From the NCBI GenBank assembly GCA_033439795.1, contig JAUTDP010000002.1:372001-436000 (forward strand): a stretch of 64,000 nt of DNA, in the 5' to 3' direction. Positions 8,637 to 21,502 of the stretch are shown here, piece by piece. The position numbers and the translations under genes were made by a program. The notes beneath the pieces are model-generated. The model was not told the DNA's origin. It made no database searches and worked only from the letters and a program-made list of their open reading frames with translations. Position 1 is the first letter of the stretch, and each line of letters starts with the position of its first letter. This stretch comes from Sordaria brevicollis. Taxonomy: Eukaryota > Ascomycota > Sordariomycetes > Sordariales > Sordariaceae.

Positions 8637-11475
8637 GGTGGAAAGGGGTGGAATGAGATGTGCAGGGGAGCGAATGTTGGATTGGATTGGCTAATGGGGG
8701 GTCTTTTGGTACGGCTTGGACAACTTGGTCTCGTGGGTCCTATGGGTTGGAGGAAACGGAGGGTACATTACCCTGGGAGTCTGGAGTAGGGCTGGAGATG
8801 GTGAGACCACTGGGCTGGATGTTGATAGGGCGAATGAAGAGTTTCGCGAGAGAAAATTTATGAGAAGAGTAACAGTCAAAATGAAAAAAAGAAGAAGAAT
8901 GAGAAAAAAAGACAAAAAGTGTTGTCATTTCCCGATAATCGTCAGGATCGAACGAACCGCTTCTGCTAGGGTGACCGTCAGCCACGGACGAGTCAATGCT
9001 CCATCTGACGGCTGCGACATCAACCCCACGGTGGTCTGGCGGTTGTTGAGCCAAACCGTTTGGTTTAAATACCCGATGTCTTCGTTTTTTTCCCCGAGGT
9101 GCTTTCGTCCTCCAAGCCAGATACTTGCGGCGTATGCCGGTGGTGATGACATTCAGAGGAAAAGGACTGATGAGGTAATGAAGTGGCTGTAGGAAGTCGA
9201 AACAACGATTGAACCGGCTTGAGATCCAGATTTGTACCGCTAAAAGAAAGTTAAAAAAGAACTTTATGGCTTGCACTTGAAGAACCTTCGTTCATTCGAT
9301 CGATCTCGCTTAGACACACTAGTACAGTATGTGGAAGCGTGAGAGGTTTCAATGTTGCTGAATGATAGGAGTGTCCGAAGGGAGTCGTGCCTTCCGGCTC
9401 TGGAATCTGGATTGACAGTTGGGGAAAGTGGGGTGACGCCACGGGCGGGGGCCCGCTCAGGTGTGGCTGTTATCAAAGCTATTTGGAGCTGTTAGTGGTG
9501 ATGCGGATAAGCTGCTTGGGGAGCTCTATTCCTAACATAGAGGGCAGCTATCTGTTAGTGCAGCCATGCTCGGACGCAGTCAACACCACGGCGTTGGTGA
9601 CGTTCGGACGGGAAGGCGCGTCCAACACACTTCTCATCCATTTTTTTTTTTTTTTTTTCACTCGATATTTCGAACTCAATTGACCCTCTGTTTCTGAGTG
9701 GTTTTCTTCTTTCCACCGGCACCGATGACCCAACACCGAGCGACGGATTTCGCGGATTGCCAACGCCATGATTGCAACATGCAGCACATCGGACATGGAA
9801 ATGAGCATGATCTCATCTCTTGTTTGACCGCCAGCGTGATCAATGTGCTATGTTCGGGATCAGACTCGATGCCAGTTCAGCATCAAGTCCTGGAGCCCAG
9901 ATGGGAGGGAGCCTGGGTTATTGCCAGTAAAGTCCCAGTTCCCGTGATGTGATGGTGAGAGGATTGAGGCCACGAGCTAACCAGATACAGAATATGTTGA
10001 CGAGCTCGCCAACTACGCCAGCTACGAACCGTACGCTGTCTCCTTCTCCCGGCGAGAGGTTGCAACAGAACACAAGAGTACATCGAGTATGAACCCAAAT
10101 CGGAATTTGTCACGACGCATCTTTGTCACCGTGAGTGGCCGCGGTACTTGGCTGATTCCTGACCGACCGGGCTCAACGGCAGCGAAGGGGGGGTGCCAGG
10201 AGTTCCTGCCCCTGGCTGTGACGATGTAAGAGCGGTATTGTCAATGGGTTTGCTGGAGCGTTGTCAACGAGCGTGTGAGGGGGGAAACACCTAAACGCAT
10301 GGGTTACACGGTAACGATGTAATCGAGCGTATCTTTCGCGGTGGCGTTACTGTACAACCTCAGCCCAACGAGGGGTCGACACTCGACCCTGGATGTTCAC
10401 TGGATCACAAGAGCTCCCCTTCCCGTCCCTGCCAACCCAGCCAGCAGACAACTGGAGAAGGATTATGGCCGCATTTCTGCTTACGATATGGCGTAGTGCC
10501 CCTGACGGCAGGTTATGGCGTTCATGATTTGGCCAGTCAAGTCTTGGTCCGATTGAGGCCATCGTCCTTTTCGCTGACTGTGGACAGGGAAAACGACTTA
10601 ACAAGCCACTCCATGGATCCCATCTAATATCCTCCACTGGGTGATTGTCTCTTTTTGAAGCTGTGAGATAAGGCTACACGAGACCGATCAGGATTACCCT
10701 TGAACCTCTTCAGCGACTTCGACCTACCCCTTCTGCCATTACCTGACCCCGTTAACGAGACAACGTTCGCATGTTGGATTGACAAACCGTACGTCAGAGT
10801 CGACTCGATTCCACGGTGAAACAGAAGAGCGGTGACGACGGCCTCAAGGTCCAGGTGACTTTATGGCCTCAATGGCCTCCATTCCCATCGATGCTATTGT
10901 TAGCTCTTGTTCTGAGGCCATCACGCCCGTGACAGATGCGCTCAAAGCTCTTAAAACACCTTTTCAAGCAAGTGATATGGACGGTCGGTAACTGGAAATC
11001 GCTTGAGTTTCAGAATGTCGACTCGTGCATGCGACTCTCCCGCAACATGGAGCTTCAATTGGTTGTGTTCACGAATTGATTCTGCATCGCCATCAATTGG
11101 GTCGACGATTGTGGGCGGCAGACTGGATGCTGTGGAGGGGAAGTACCACAGTGACCACACCACCTTCTCACAAATCTGCAAGCCACAGAACATTCCGGTA
11201 AGCGGGTTGAAGCCCGGACAGGACCTGTTGCTTGCGCCATCAGCGGTGGTAGACGAGGCCAATTCCTTAATAGAGTTGGCATCTCGCAACATGTTGGCCT
11301 CATTTCTTCAACTTCCTCCCGACACTTTTGGTGCCTACACACTTGTTATCTAATGCGAGGAACATTACATAAAAAGGCAACCATGCCCATGAATGGGCCA
11401 ACGTCACTCTTTATCCCGTTCACACTCCGCGCACCATAGAAACTCCACCAACATCACCAGGCGCCAACCAACCCC
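8637..11475. other. Long intergenic region, no recognised gene
   Basis: 2.8 kb of balanced composition. Short open frames occur on both strands but none shows a recognisable motif, signal peptide or plausible splice chain. It contains an 18-base T run and GA-rich stretches near 8,870-8,915. The last few hundred bases probably hold the promoter of the zinc-finger gene. Confidence 0.5.
9641..9658. repeat. 18-base poly-T run
   Basis: Uninterrupted T tract. It could be a simple homopolymer, or the tail of an old retroposed copy on the minus strand; no flanking duplication seen. Confidence 0.5.
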
Positions 11476-13083
11476 ATGACACACGAAGCGGCGAGGTCGG
11501 AGTACAGAAATCTTGGTACGGGATTGACTGGGACGTATGGCACCAACCTTTATCCTTCCCGGACGAGCGAGGGATACTTCCACTTACCACAAGCTTCCGA
11601 CGGCACGGCACCACATGAACATGGCCCCTATTACTTGTCTGGTGTTGGTGCTGGGCTAAACTCAGCTCAGCTCCGCGCTGGTGGCAACCTATCTCTGGAT
11701 GAAACTCACCTCTCTCTGACTGGCAATCAAGCAATCCCGGGGCCGACTATCGAGGAGGGTCCAAGACATGGGAGGCACCCCATATCCGCGGCACAGGTAT
11801 GTGTTTGATCTCTTTTGGTGAAGAGATGGATGAAGAATTTGGCCGACCGTTAATCTATTCCACTGTACGCAGACCAATCCATACGCAACCGGCTTAACCA
11901 TTGATCCAAGAGTTCTTCAGTTGAACAACGAAGAACCTTACCTTGGGGGCGGCGAACATTCGCCTCGAGCCTGTTGGGCAGGGCAATATCTCCAGAACAT
12001 CGCACCCCGCCTTCCTCCTACAACAAGCACTACGACCCATGTGTCCGCCACTTCCGCATTCCCGACTGCACGAGTACAGGGGCATTTGTTGACAGATGGT
12101 GGAAGATATGATGGAGCTACGCATGGCTTCTCCTACAACCCTGGGCAATCCGCTTCCGTGAGTTGCCTCCACGTCTACCACTCTGCACACCTCTTATACG
12201 TCCGGGACATGAGCTAACAAGACCCGTAATGGTATCAAGACCTTCAGAAACGATGTTAACATCCATGGCTTGTTCGATTTTCAATCCGGGGACGCTCTTG
12301 AGCTAGATCACTATCCGCCGTATCAGCCGAACGTTCCTTTCGACTCAGGCTCCTTCATCCCTAACCGAAGGCACATCTACCCTTCCGAATCCCAAAGGGT
12401 TGCAAACTCACCAGCAGCCATGGCCCCATGGAACCAGAACACCACGAACCAGCTACAAAGGCCCTTCCCCACCGGTGTGATCACCCCTACGGGTTCTGTT
12501 CAGCGGCAGCAGTACGCCCCTATGGACTATCCTGGAGTCTATACCCCAAGCCAGACAAATGGAAGTCTCCCTGAGCAAGTCTCCATTGCTCCGAATGGCA
12601 TCTCGGGGAACACTAGAGGTGGATTCACGCCTTCTGTGACGTCCGCCACTTCCAGCCTGGCCCAGCCCCGGCCTCAGCAAGCGATTCGTAATGCGTCGGC
12701 CGCATCCATCCAGCCGGGGACTCAGTAGGTCTCATCATCACAAAGCACTGTATTGCTCCACAACCAACCACAGGCTAACGCCCATGTTCATCAACAGTGA
12801 TCAAATTCCTCCCCAGCAGGCCCGCCTACGACGTGTTCACTGTCCGATCTGCAACCACAAGTCAATGACCAGAAGGGATATGCAGCGTCATATTGATGAC
12901 AAACACGATGACAGACCTGGCGACTTGGTCAACTCGGGCTGGAGCTTGACGACCCGATTGCCCTGCCCGTACAGGCCCAACGGCTGTAAGGCCACGTTCC
13001 ATCGCCCTGATCGCCAGTCTAGACACGTGAGAACCGTACACCGCGGTCAACAACTTCCCTTGGAGAGTCAGATGGGGGACTGA
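11476..13083 (+). CDS. C2H2 zinc-finger protein (four exons)
   Basis: Exons 11,476-11,796, 11,873-12,157, 12,240-12,724 and 12,798-13,083 splice in frame to 458 residues. Donors are GTATGT, GTGAGT and GTAGGT; acceptors are CAG, AAG and CAG, with CTAAC branch sites in introns 2 and 3. The first 360 residues are low complexity, rich in Pro, Ser, Thr, Gln, Asn and Tyr, as in a fungal activation or disordered region. Two C-terminal fingers follow: C379-X2-C382-X12-H395-X4-H400 and C420-X6-C427-X12-H440-X4-H445, the second with the widened Cys spacing common in fungal C2H2 proteins. Probably a nuclear DNA-binding regulator. No orthologue named. It is the last gene before the RIP block, so heterochromatin could influence its expression (inference). 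Confidence 0.8.
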
Positions 13084-13195
13084 AACATTGGATATGGAGA
13101 AACCATAGAGGTTATAGTACCGGAACACGGTTACACGGGAAAATGGTGGGAAGGGTGGACATAAAAACAGTCAGACAGGATCGGAGCTTTTGGAT
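13084..13195. other. 3' flank of zinc-finger gene up to the MITE-like element
   Basis: Short spacer; ends with the 8-base TTTTGGAT (13,188-13,195) that forms the left target-site duplication of the following element. Confidence 0.5.
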
Positions 13196-13237
13196 GAGGA
13201 AACCTACATACACCCACCCAAAACCCACATACACCCA
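13196..13237 (+). repeat. Left terminal inverted repeat of MITE-like element
   Basis: Begins GAGGAAACCTACATACACCC; contains two 17-base subterminal units at 13,200-13,216 and 13,221-13,237, with a third just inside at 13,240-13,256. Confidence 0.75.
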
Positions 13238-13765
13238 GAAAACCTACACACACCCAGTTTTTTCAAGGTGACAGCTGTCATGTAAATTTCCCTATTTTAG
13301 CGGTAAATGTGACCGTTCTATATAGTTACCAGCATGGTCAACCAACCTAACTAACTAACTAAACTACGCCATCTATATTAACCAAATCTCGTAATAATTT
13401 CATAGTATTTAGCACAAACTACAGGGGCAGCAAATCGATTTCTCTACTCTACTCTACTCATCCTATTAAATCGATCATCTAGAGTAAAGAGTATCGAGAT
13501 TATAGATAATATCTCGATCGGTTTCTCCTACCCTCCTTCCCTTTCTCCCTCCACCTACTCTACCTTACGTTGGGAGGTGTATGGAGGTAGGTCCTATTGT
13601 GTTGAAAGAGGGTGCCTGGTGCAACGTATTAAGTTTGATTTTCGAAATTTTCGAAAAAGCTGGCGCAATGTTTTAATATATTAGAATCCTGAAATTTAGC
13701 GGGTAAAAACGGGGTTTTCAATATTAAGTGTTATATAGCTGGCCGGGTGGGCCCTTGCTAAGAAA

Positions 13766-13807
13766 TGGGTGTATGTAGGTTTTGGGTAGGTGTATATAAG
13801 CTTCCCC
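13766..13807 (-). repeat. Right terminal inverted repeat of MITE-like element
   Basis: Reverse complement begins GGGGAAGCTTATATACACCT; subterminal units at 13,766-13,782 and 13,787-13,803. More A+T than the left arm, consistent with light RIP. Confidence 0.75.
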
Positions 13808-13929
13808 TTTTGGATCCCAAAAAATGGTTAGGTGGCGCGCTTAGTAATTGGTTTTAACTTTGATACTAGTCTCTTCCACAGAACCTCCGTCTACGGCGCT
13901 CAATGGACCCACCCTATGAAATATGGGTC

Positions 13930-16900
13930 TCCTCTCCTCGAACTTTAATAAAAGGAGGTCTATTACCGTTTTGCGCAAAATGGCCGTTGGTTATTAAAAT
14001 ATATACGAATATTCTCAATTCCCGTAATATATTTATCAAATATTTATTAGTATTTCACCTACTACACGTTTTTTTAATTCCTAATTATTATAATAAATAT
14101 AATATTAATAAAATTTTCTAATTTATTTTTTTTTTTTTTTTCCTTTATTCAATATTCATTATTTTTCGTTCCCTAGGGGGTAACCCCCGTCGATTATATT
14201 TATTTACTCTCAAGAAAGGGGTATAGTATTTTTACGAATCCTTATCCGAATATTCTAAAAATTTCTAAATATTATTATAAATATAAATCCTACCTTCGAC
14301 GAAATTTTGGGGTTTATAAAATTATTCGAATTTAGCTAATCTGTTATTATTTTACCTATATTATATATTAATATTTAAATATATATTATAATTATTATAT
14401 AATATATAGCTTTAAACGAATATATATAATATTAAACCCGCTTTATTCGTATTATAGTCCGGATTCTTTTAAATCCGCCTAATTATTTTAATTCTAATCG
14501 GTAAATACGCGAATTTCGGCCTAAATAAATTAAATATATTCGGTATATTATTTATCGGTATAGTAATATTATTTTTATTATTGTAATTAATTTTAGTAAA
14601 AGTATTATATTCTAAATTATATCCGTTATCCTTTTTATTAAGATTATACTTCAAATTATCCCTCTTAATCGTTTTAAATGAAAATAACGGGATATTATTA
14701 TTAAATATCCTAATACTAATCCTCTTTTAATAAATTAAAATCTTTATAAAATAAATATTTTAGTTATTCGAAATTTGAATTATTTATTAACCAATTTAGG
14801 GCGATATACTTTAGAATAGTATATATTTAGGCGAATTTACCTATATTTTCTTTAAACCCGAATAAATATTATATTATCGGTTTTCTAAATTCCTTTACAA
14901 ATATAAATTTATATTTAAAATTATATTTATTACTATTAACGAACTTTATACGGTTTATTAATAACGTAAATTCTATTTATACTTCTTTAATCTTTTTTAA
15001 TTATAGCGAATTCTACCCCTTTCTATTTTTTAATTTAAATATATAATAATATTATTTAAAATATCCGAAATATATATTCGAAAGTATATAGGTTTTTATT
15101 TATTCAGATAATTTATAACGTCCTTTTAAATTATTAGAATATTTATTAATTATCCCGAGATTATATTTATTTTTAATTTTATCCTTAAAAACGAAATATA
15201 AAATTTCGAACGGTTGGAATTCCTTTTCGTTCTTATATTTAAAAATATACCGAAGATTATTATTTATATTAATAATAAGGATTTTATTAATAAAGTAAGG
15301 AAATATTTAATCGAAATATTTATTAAATGCGGTTTATAAAACCGAATAAATATATCCTTAATTATTTAAATTTATTTTTTATATTTCCGCCCGTTTAATT
15401 AAAATCGCTTCTATTAATAATTTATTATACCGGATTCGTAATACCGGATTATTATATTTATAATAATATTAAGAATAGGTATAAATATATTTAACGTATA
15501 ATATATTATATAATATAATTAAATTAAATTAAAAAACGTTATAAATTTATAATAACGCTTCGGGTATATTATACGTACCTTTAACGATATTTATAATATT
15601 ATATACTTTTTCGCTCTTTATTAGTATTTCGATTAATTCGGGATTAATTTCGCTTTATTATTTATACCCGCCTTATAGTACGCCGAATTATCCTATATAT
15701 ACGAATTTAATTCGTCGTTTATATTAAACGATTTATTTAATTTTATATAATTTTAATTTTTAAACCGGACTTTAATTTCGCGCTCGGTCGAGGATCCAAT
15801 TTTTAATATTTTTTTAATTTCGGGTCTCCGCCCGTAAAAGTAAATAAAGTCGGAATAAAAGTAATAAACTAAATTAATTAAAGAGGCCCTTAATATATAT
15901 ACCGTTATTAACGCCCCCTATTTTTATAAAGCTTTATTTAAGGTTATATAATATAATATGGACCGTTAGAAATACCCCTATAACGAATATTATAATATAT
16001 ATAATTATTTCCTCGGTCGAATAGAAAAATTATTATAAAGACTAAAAAAAAAGCTCGGTATTCCTTCGCCTATAAATAAAGCGGGTATATTTTTTATTCG
16101 TATATAAAATTTCCTTGAATTGTATATTTTATTTATATTCGTAATTTTTAGCATCGAATTCTAATTTCCCTACTTAATTATCATCCAACCCGAAATATAC
16201 TAATAGATTATACGCTTTATAATTAATAGCGTAATAGAATTTATATATATTATCGCCGAATTAATAATTAATATATTAATATTATAAAATTAGAAATATT
16301 TTTAAATATATAATTCCAATTTCGTTACCGAATATATTAAAATACGTATAATTATCGTAGTAAATAATATTAAGCGCAAAATAATATTTATTATTAATAT
16401 TATAAATAATAGAGACGCCATTTCCTATATAAATATAAATAGAGATTATATAAGAATAATCCCGTATATTAATATATCGTTAATTTTTAATTTATCGCTA
16501 TCGATAGCGCGCCCTATTCGTATAATTAAATAGCCGAAACGTAAATAAAAATAAAATAAAAATATTTATACTATATATATATTACTTTATATTCATTTAT
16601 TATATTGAATTTTATCGGTTCCCTAAATCGTTTAAATTCTATATTAAATAAATATTTTAGCGATTTATTAATTAAATTTAACTATTCCCCTATATTATCC
16701 TATATTAATATAATTTACCGTACTTATTTATTTAATATATATATAATTTCCTACTTTTATTTCTACGAAAGTAAATTGGACTTTATATTTTTTATTTATA
16801 ATAATCGACTTTTCTAATAGAATTTAGAACGACTTTTACTTTTATAAAAGTGAAAATCGGGCCGTTATTAATTATATATATTGAAATGTAGATTTAATAG

Positions 16901-19087
16901 GAAGGATCTATTTTAAAAACCGCGTTAATTATTATAATCCGTATATAGTTTTAATTTATACCTCTCTTCCCCTACGCCTTCTTTAAAATAATTTCTTTTC
17001 TTTCCCTATTATAATTTCCTATTATTCGTAATTATTATAATTAATTAATATTATTTTTATATAAGCGAAAATCAATTAAAATTCAACCGCTATAATTAAT
17101 TAATATTATTTTCGTATAAACGAAGGTAAATTAAAATTTCTATTTTTATAAAAGCGAAATTTACGACCTAATTTATTATTATATAATAGTAAAGTTTATA
17201 ATATTATTGAAGCGAAAGGTTAAATTAAAACCGCCGACTTAAATAATTAAAAAATTATTTAAAGCTATAATTCTAAACCTAAACCCTAAATTAAAATATA
17301 TCGATAAAAAGGACATCGATATTAATAAATTCTAATATTTATATTACCCGGATATTATTTAATATAAAAATAAAGAATAGTAAAACGCGAGTAAAAAATA
17401 TAATCGATTTATACTCTATAAGAATAATTACCCCGTTAACGTTAATTATTATAATTTAGGAAAGATCTGCGTAATTTAAAAATGAAGGTACTATTAATAA
17501 TATTACCTAATATTAATTTTAAATTTATTAAACGCGACCCGGAGATTTTTTAAAATACTAATAAATTTTTTATATTAATAATATAATTATATAAAATTAC
17601 CGGCCTTAATTTAATATTAATATAAAATATTAAGGCGGGATATCCGAAGGATAAAACGGTTTCGATCTTCGGTTATAATTTTATAAAAGACCTCTATTTC
17701 TATGTAAATTATAATTATAAATTATTTATTCTCTATTATATCCTTAACCTTGCCCTTATAAGAATAATTTATACCCTTAAACTTTATTTATATAAGAGTA
17801 AAATTAATATATTAACCTTCGCTTTTATAAAAATAATTATAAAAATTTATTTTCGTATAAACGAAGGTTAATACGTTAATTTTATTCTTATATAAATAAA
17901 ATTTAAAAATAGATTACCCTTATTTAACGGATATAAAAATTATAATAGAATAATATTTAATTTTCTTAATAATTAATTAATTCAAACCGTTTAATTATAT
18001 AAAATCGCTTTACTAATTTAAAAAAAATAAAAATAACCCTTAAAAAGGTAAAATTATATAATCCTTTTAAAACTTTTTTAGGAAGGCTATAATAACGTTC
18101 ATAAATAATTTGAATATCGGTTATATTATATAGGCTATTACTAGCGTAAATATATCGATATTACCGTTATATATAATAATAATCCGCCGTAGCGATTTTA
18201 TAAATTTAAATATAAAGGATCCCGAATCCTTATATTAAATTATAATTAATAAAATAGTAATTATAACGTTATTCGTAACGTTTAAACGCTATTCGGTTAA
18301 ATTAGAATATATTAATAATATAAAATTTTTATTAATCGAAGACGGACCGGGTATTTATACCCGCGGCGGATATATAATCGATGATTAAATTAAAATTTTT
18401 TAAACGTTTTTATATTTTAATACCCGCCGCGCTAAAATATATACGCTTAATAACGAATATTAAAATACTAGCGATATTATCTATAGCCTATATATATTTA
18501 ATATTATTTTTAATATAATATTCTATTTAAAGGATAAAAAGGTATTCAAATATAATAAATAATATTAAAATATATTTAAAATAAAGAGGGTTATACGCGA
18601 ATATATAAATAAATTTTAATTATTAATATATTATAACCTTACGGACGAGGAATTAAAGCGATTCGGATATATAAATTAAATTTCGCGTTAAATATATATT
18701 TATTAGTAATAAATAATTAAAATCGGCTCGCAAATTATAATATAATTTTATACTAATAATTCGCTAAATAGAAATTTTATTATTAAATTAAAAAACTTTT
18801 CTAAAAAGTATAAAGGAATTAATATAACCCCGGCGCTGGATTAATAAACCCTATTAATTTATTTTATTAATTTAAAAGAGTTATAAGAATTTGCGAAAAA
18901 AATATAACCCTTCGATATTAAAAATATTAAAAAATTTCTACTTTTTTATAATTATAATTATATCGCGATTAAAAAATACTTTACGGTAATAAATAATATA
19001 ATAAAATAATTTATTTAATTTTTAATAAAGGATATAAAGGATGGTAAATAATTATAGAATAATATTATTAATTAAATTAAATAAAGT
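13930..19087. other. Degraded host sequence left of element A
   Basis: Heavily RIP-mutated. No element boundary found. On the minus strand about 14,900-15,400 one frame reads long coding-like runs such as NEKEFQPFEILYFVFKDKIK; I do not recognise the protein. From about 16,830 short hairpins of the type CTTTTATAAAAG recur. It ends with the target site ATCGA at 19,088-19,092. Confidence 0.5.
16834..17869. repeat. Cluster of short hairpins (CGCTTTTATAAAAGCGAA type)
   Basis: Imperfect 18-23-base palindromes centred near 16,845, 17,118, 17,150, 17,827 and 17,860. All are variants of TTCGCTTTYRTAAAAGCGAAG. The same motif returns at 26,249-26,340, 36,010-36,140 and 37,350-37,605, always in the host sequence and not in the LTR elements. 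Confidence 0.6.
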
Positions 19088-19092
19088 ATCGA

Positions 19093-19314
19093 TGTTATAG
19101 GGCTACCGCCCGGGCATGGAGCTCTAGTCACAGCGACTAGAACGTAATTATACGCCCCGCTTCGACGCCCCAGCGTAGCGGTACGTACTCTGCCCTCCCG
19201 CCTTAAAACTTCGCTACCAATAGGTCCGCCTTATAATTAAAATTTTCCTCTTTTATAGAACCTTAATATAACTATAACGATTAATATATATATTAATTAT
19301 ATTTCCCCGTTATA
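19093..19314 (+). repeat. 5' LTR of element A
   Basis: 222 bp. The outer part keeps CpA/TpG and GC (GGGCTACCGCCCGGGCATGG), the inner end is RIP-mutated. Contains a CTAGTC...GACTAG stem at 19,124-19,140. Confidence 0.92.
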
Positions 19315-20429
19315 TTAGGTTCTATCAATAATAAATTTAATAAAATAGGATTACCCCGAAATAATATTAAACGTAAAAGGGCTGCCGATTAATTTCGTTA
19401 TAACCGCCACCGTAGGAGAATATTAATAATATTAATAATTTTAATAATAGTAATAAATTACCCAATAGGCTATTTATTAAACCGCTTAATAAGCCACTTA
19501 ATAAATTGCTTAGTAAGTTACGTAATAAATTACTCCCTCCTAATTATCCCCCGAAGAAACCGCCGCTGCGCTCGCTACTATTTTAATTATTAAAACCGAA
19601 TAGGCCGCTTAATAAACTATTTAATAATTTAAATAAAACCCCTTACCCTTTATTATTAATAAAACTATTATAATTATTTATGACGCTACTATTTAAAAAG
19701 CCGTTAAAGAATAATAAAATAAATTCGAAATTTCTTATAAAGAAAAATACAATTTCGTTTTCGAATTTTTTATTAACGAAGAATTTATTTAAATAATTAA
19801 AAACGTTATCCCTTCGATAATAGGCTTAATTCCCTCCCCGACGATTAATATTAACCCAAGCGTACTAATTATTATTAAAGAAGGCGTTCCTTATATAAAA
19901 GGAAAATATAAATATTTTAAGTAGTTAATTTAGAACGGTATTCTTACGAATTTTGATTTATAAATAAATAACCTTCGTCTTATATATAAAAAAAAGCGTA
20001 ACGTTAAAATTTAAAATATTAATAAATCGAATTGGGTAATACTTTTAAAAATTATATTTATTAATAAGAAGTTTAAAATTTAAACCTTTTAACGTTATAA
20101 AGGATTTAATAACGAATATAATTTTAAAGAATTCTTTATTTATTTAAAAGGAATATTTAATAATAATAATAAAAAGAAATAGGCTTTTACGCGTTTTAAA
20201 ACGGTTAAATAACGAAAGAATTAGGCTTTCTTCGATTAATTCCCCGTTTTCGAAAAAAATTTTATTAAAATTAATAGCCTTTCGTAAGAAAATAATTCCC
20301 GTTTTATTTAATTAAATACTTTTATTTTTATTACTTTATACGAATAAATAATTAACGTTTAAATACCTATAAATTATAAAGAATTCGTCGACCGATTTAA
20401 AAAAATTATATAAAAATTTAAAAATATTA

Positions 20430-20520
20430 AGAATTTCTTCGGTTATTATAATTATAATACCCCTAATAATTAAAAATATTTTAATAATAATCGCTTTCGT
20501 TAATTTTAGCGCCGTAAAAC
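20430..20520 (+). pseudogene. Element A gag nucleocapsid zinc-knuckle relic
   Basis: Frame reads GYYNYNTPNN, explained as a CCHC knuckle (CYNCxTPGH type) whose TGY Cys codons became TAT by RIP. Upstream to about 19,880 is gag-like but too damaged to delimit. Confidence 0.5.
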
Positions 20521-21502
20521 CCCCACTACTATAAAATATATTAAAGATACCGATAAAAATACCTATATAATTATAAATTATATTAAAATTAACCTTAATA
20601 ACCCCGGCGAAAAATATACTAAATAGGTCTCTATTGATAAAAAGGATAAGCGTTATACGTAAAGCTTCTATTTATATTATAACGTTAACGGTTATATAAT
20701 TTAGAAATATAAGTACTACCCTATTTAACGTTTTAATTCGGTCGGCATTACTTTTATTAAAATTACGAAATAGGCCGTCCTTCTTATATTAAATAATAAT
20801 AATAACGATTACTCTTTTATAAATAAATTGGGAAAAGAGTAACTCCTTTATAAAATTGTATAAAAGAGCATTCTAAAATATTAAATAAAGAAATAAAAGC
20901 CGTAGAGTTCTTAAAATTTATAAAAATAAACGTTATTAAAATATTAATAATTATTAATAATAAAAACTATTTTTATACCCTTATTAATAAAGGTTATTAA
21001 TATTATACTATAATTAGTAAAAAAGTAGTTAAAAAGTTGAAAATTCTTATTATCCCTATATTTAAAAGGGTAATAAAAAGTATATCCGTAAAAATAGAGG
21101 GTATTATAATTAAAGGGATTATATATTTTTATACCGATATTTATAGTTATAAATCGGTAATTTACGCTTACGTAATCCCTAAGTTAGAATTCCCGGTTAT
21201 TTTGGGAAAGTTTTAATTAATAATTATAAAAGCGTATTCGGTTTTATATAAATACAAATTCTAGTATGGGGTTACCGGTTATTAGGTCCTTTATTTAAAT
21301 TATTCCCTAACGACTATTTCCCTTATAAAAATAGAAATTAGGGAATTTATATATTATTTAATAATAGTATTTATAATTATTATTAATTATATTAAGAAAA
21401 GGTAAAGCCGCGCCGCAATAGAATCTACTATATTTATAGTAAATTTATAAGATATTAAGAAGGCTCTTACTCTTAAAATTAATTTTACCGATAAAAAATT
21501 GA

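Larger units (their letters stand above)
13196..13807. mobile_element. 612-bp MITE-like DNA transposon with 8-bp target-site duplication
   Basis: Two 42-base terminal inverted repeats (13,196-13,237 and 13,766-13,807) match with about six differences, nearly all C/T transitions. The 8-mer TTTTGGAT flanks both ends directly (13,188-13,195 and 13,808-13,815). The termini carry repeated 17-base AAACCYACAYACACCCA-type units, three on the left and two on the right, resembling subterminal transposase-binding repeats. No coding capacity. An 8-bp duplication fits hAT-type non-autonomous elements; family not recognised. Confidence 0.75.

Noticed and set aside
9641..9658. Retroposed gene with poly-A tail
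   Set aside because: No coding similarity or flanking duplication near the T run.
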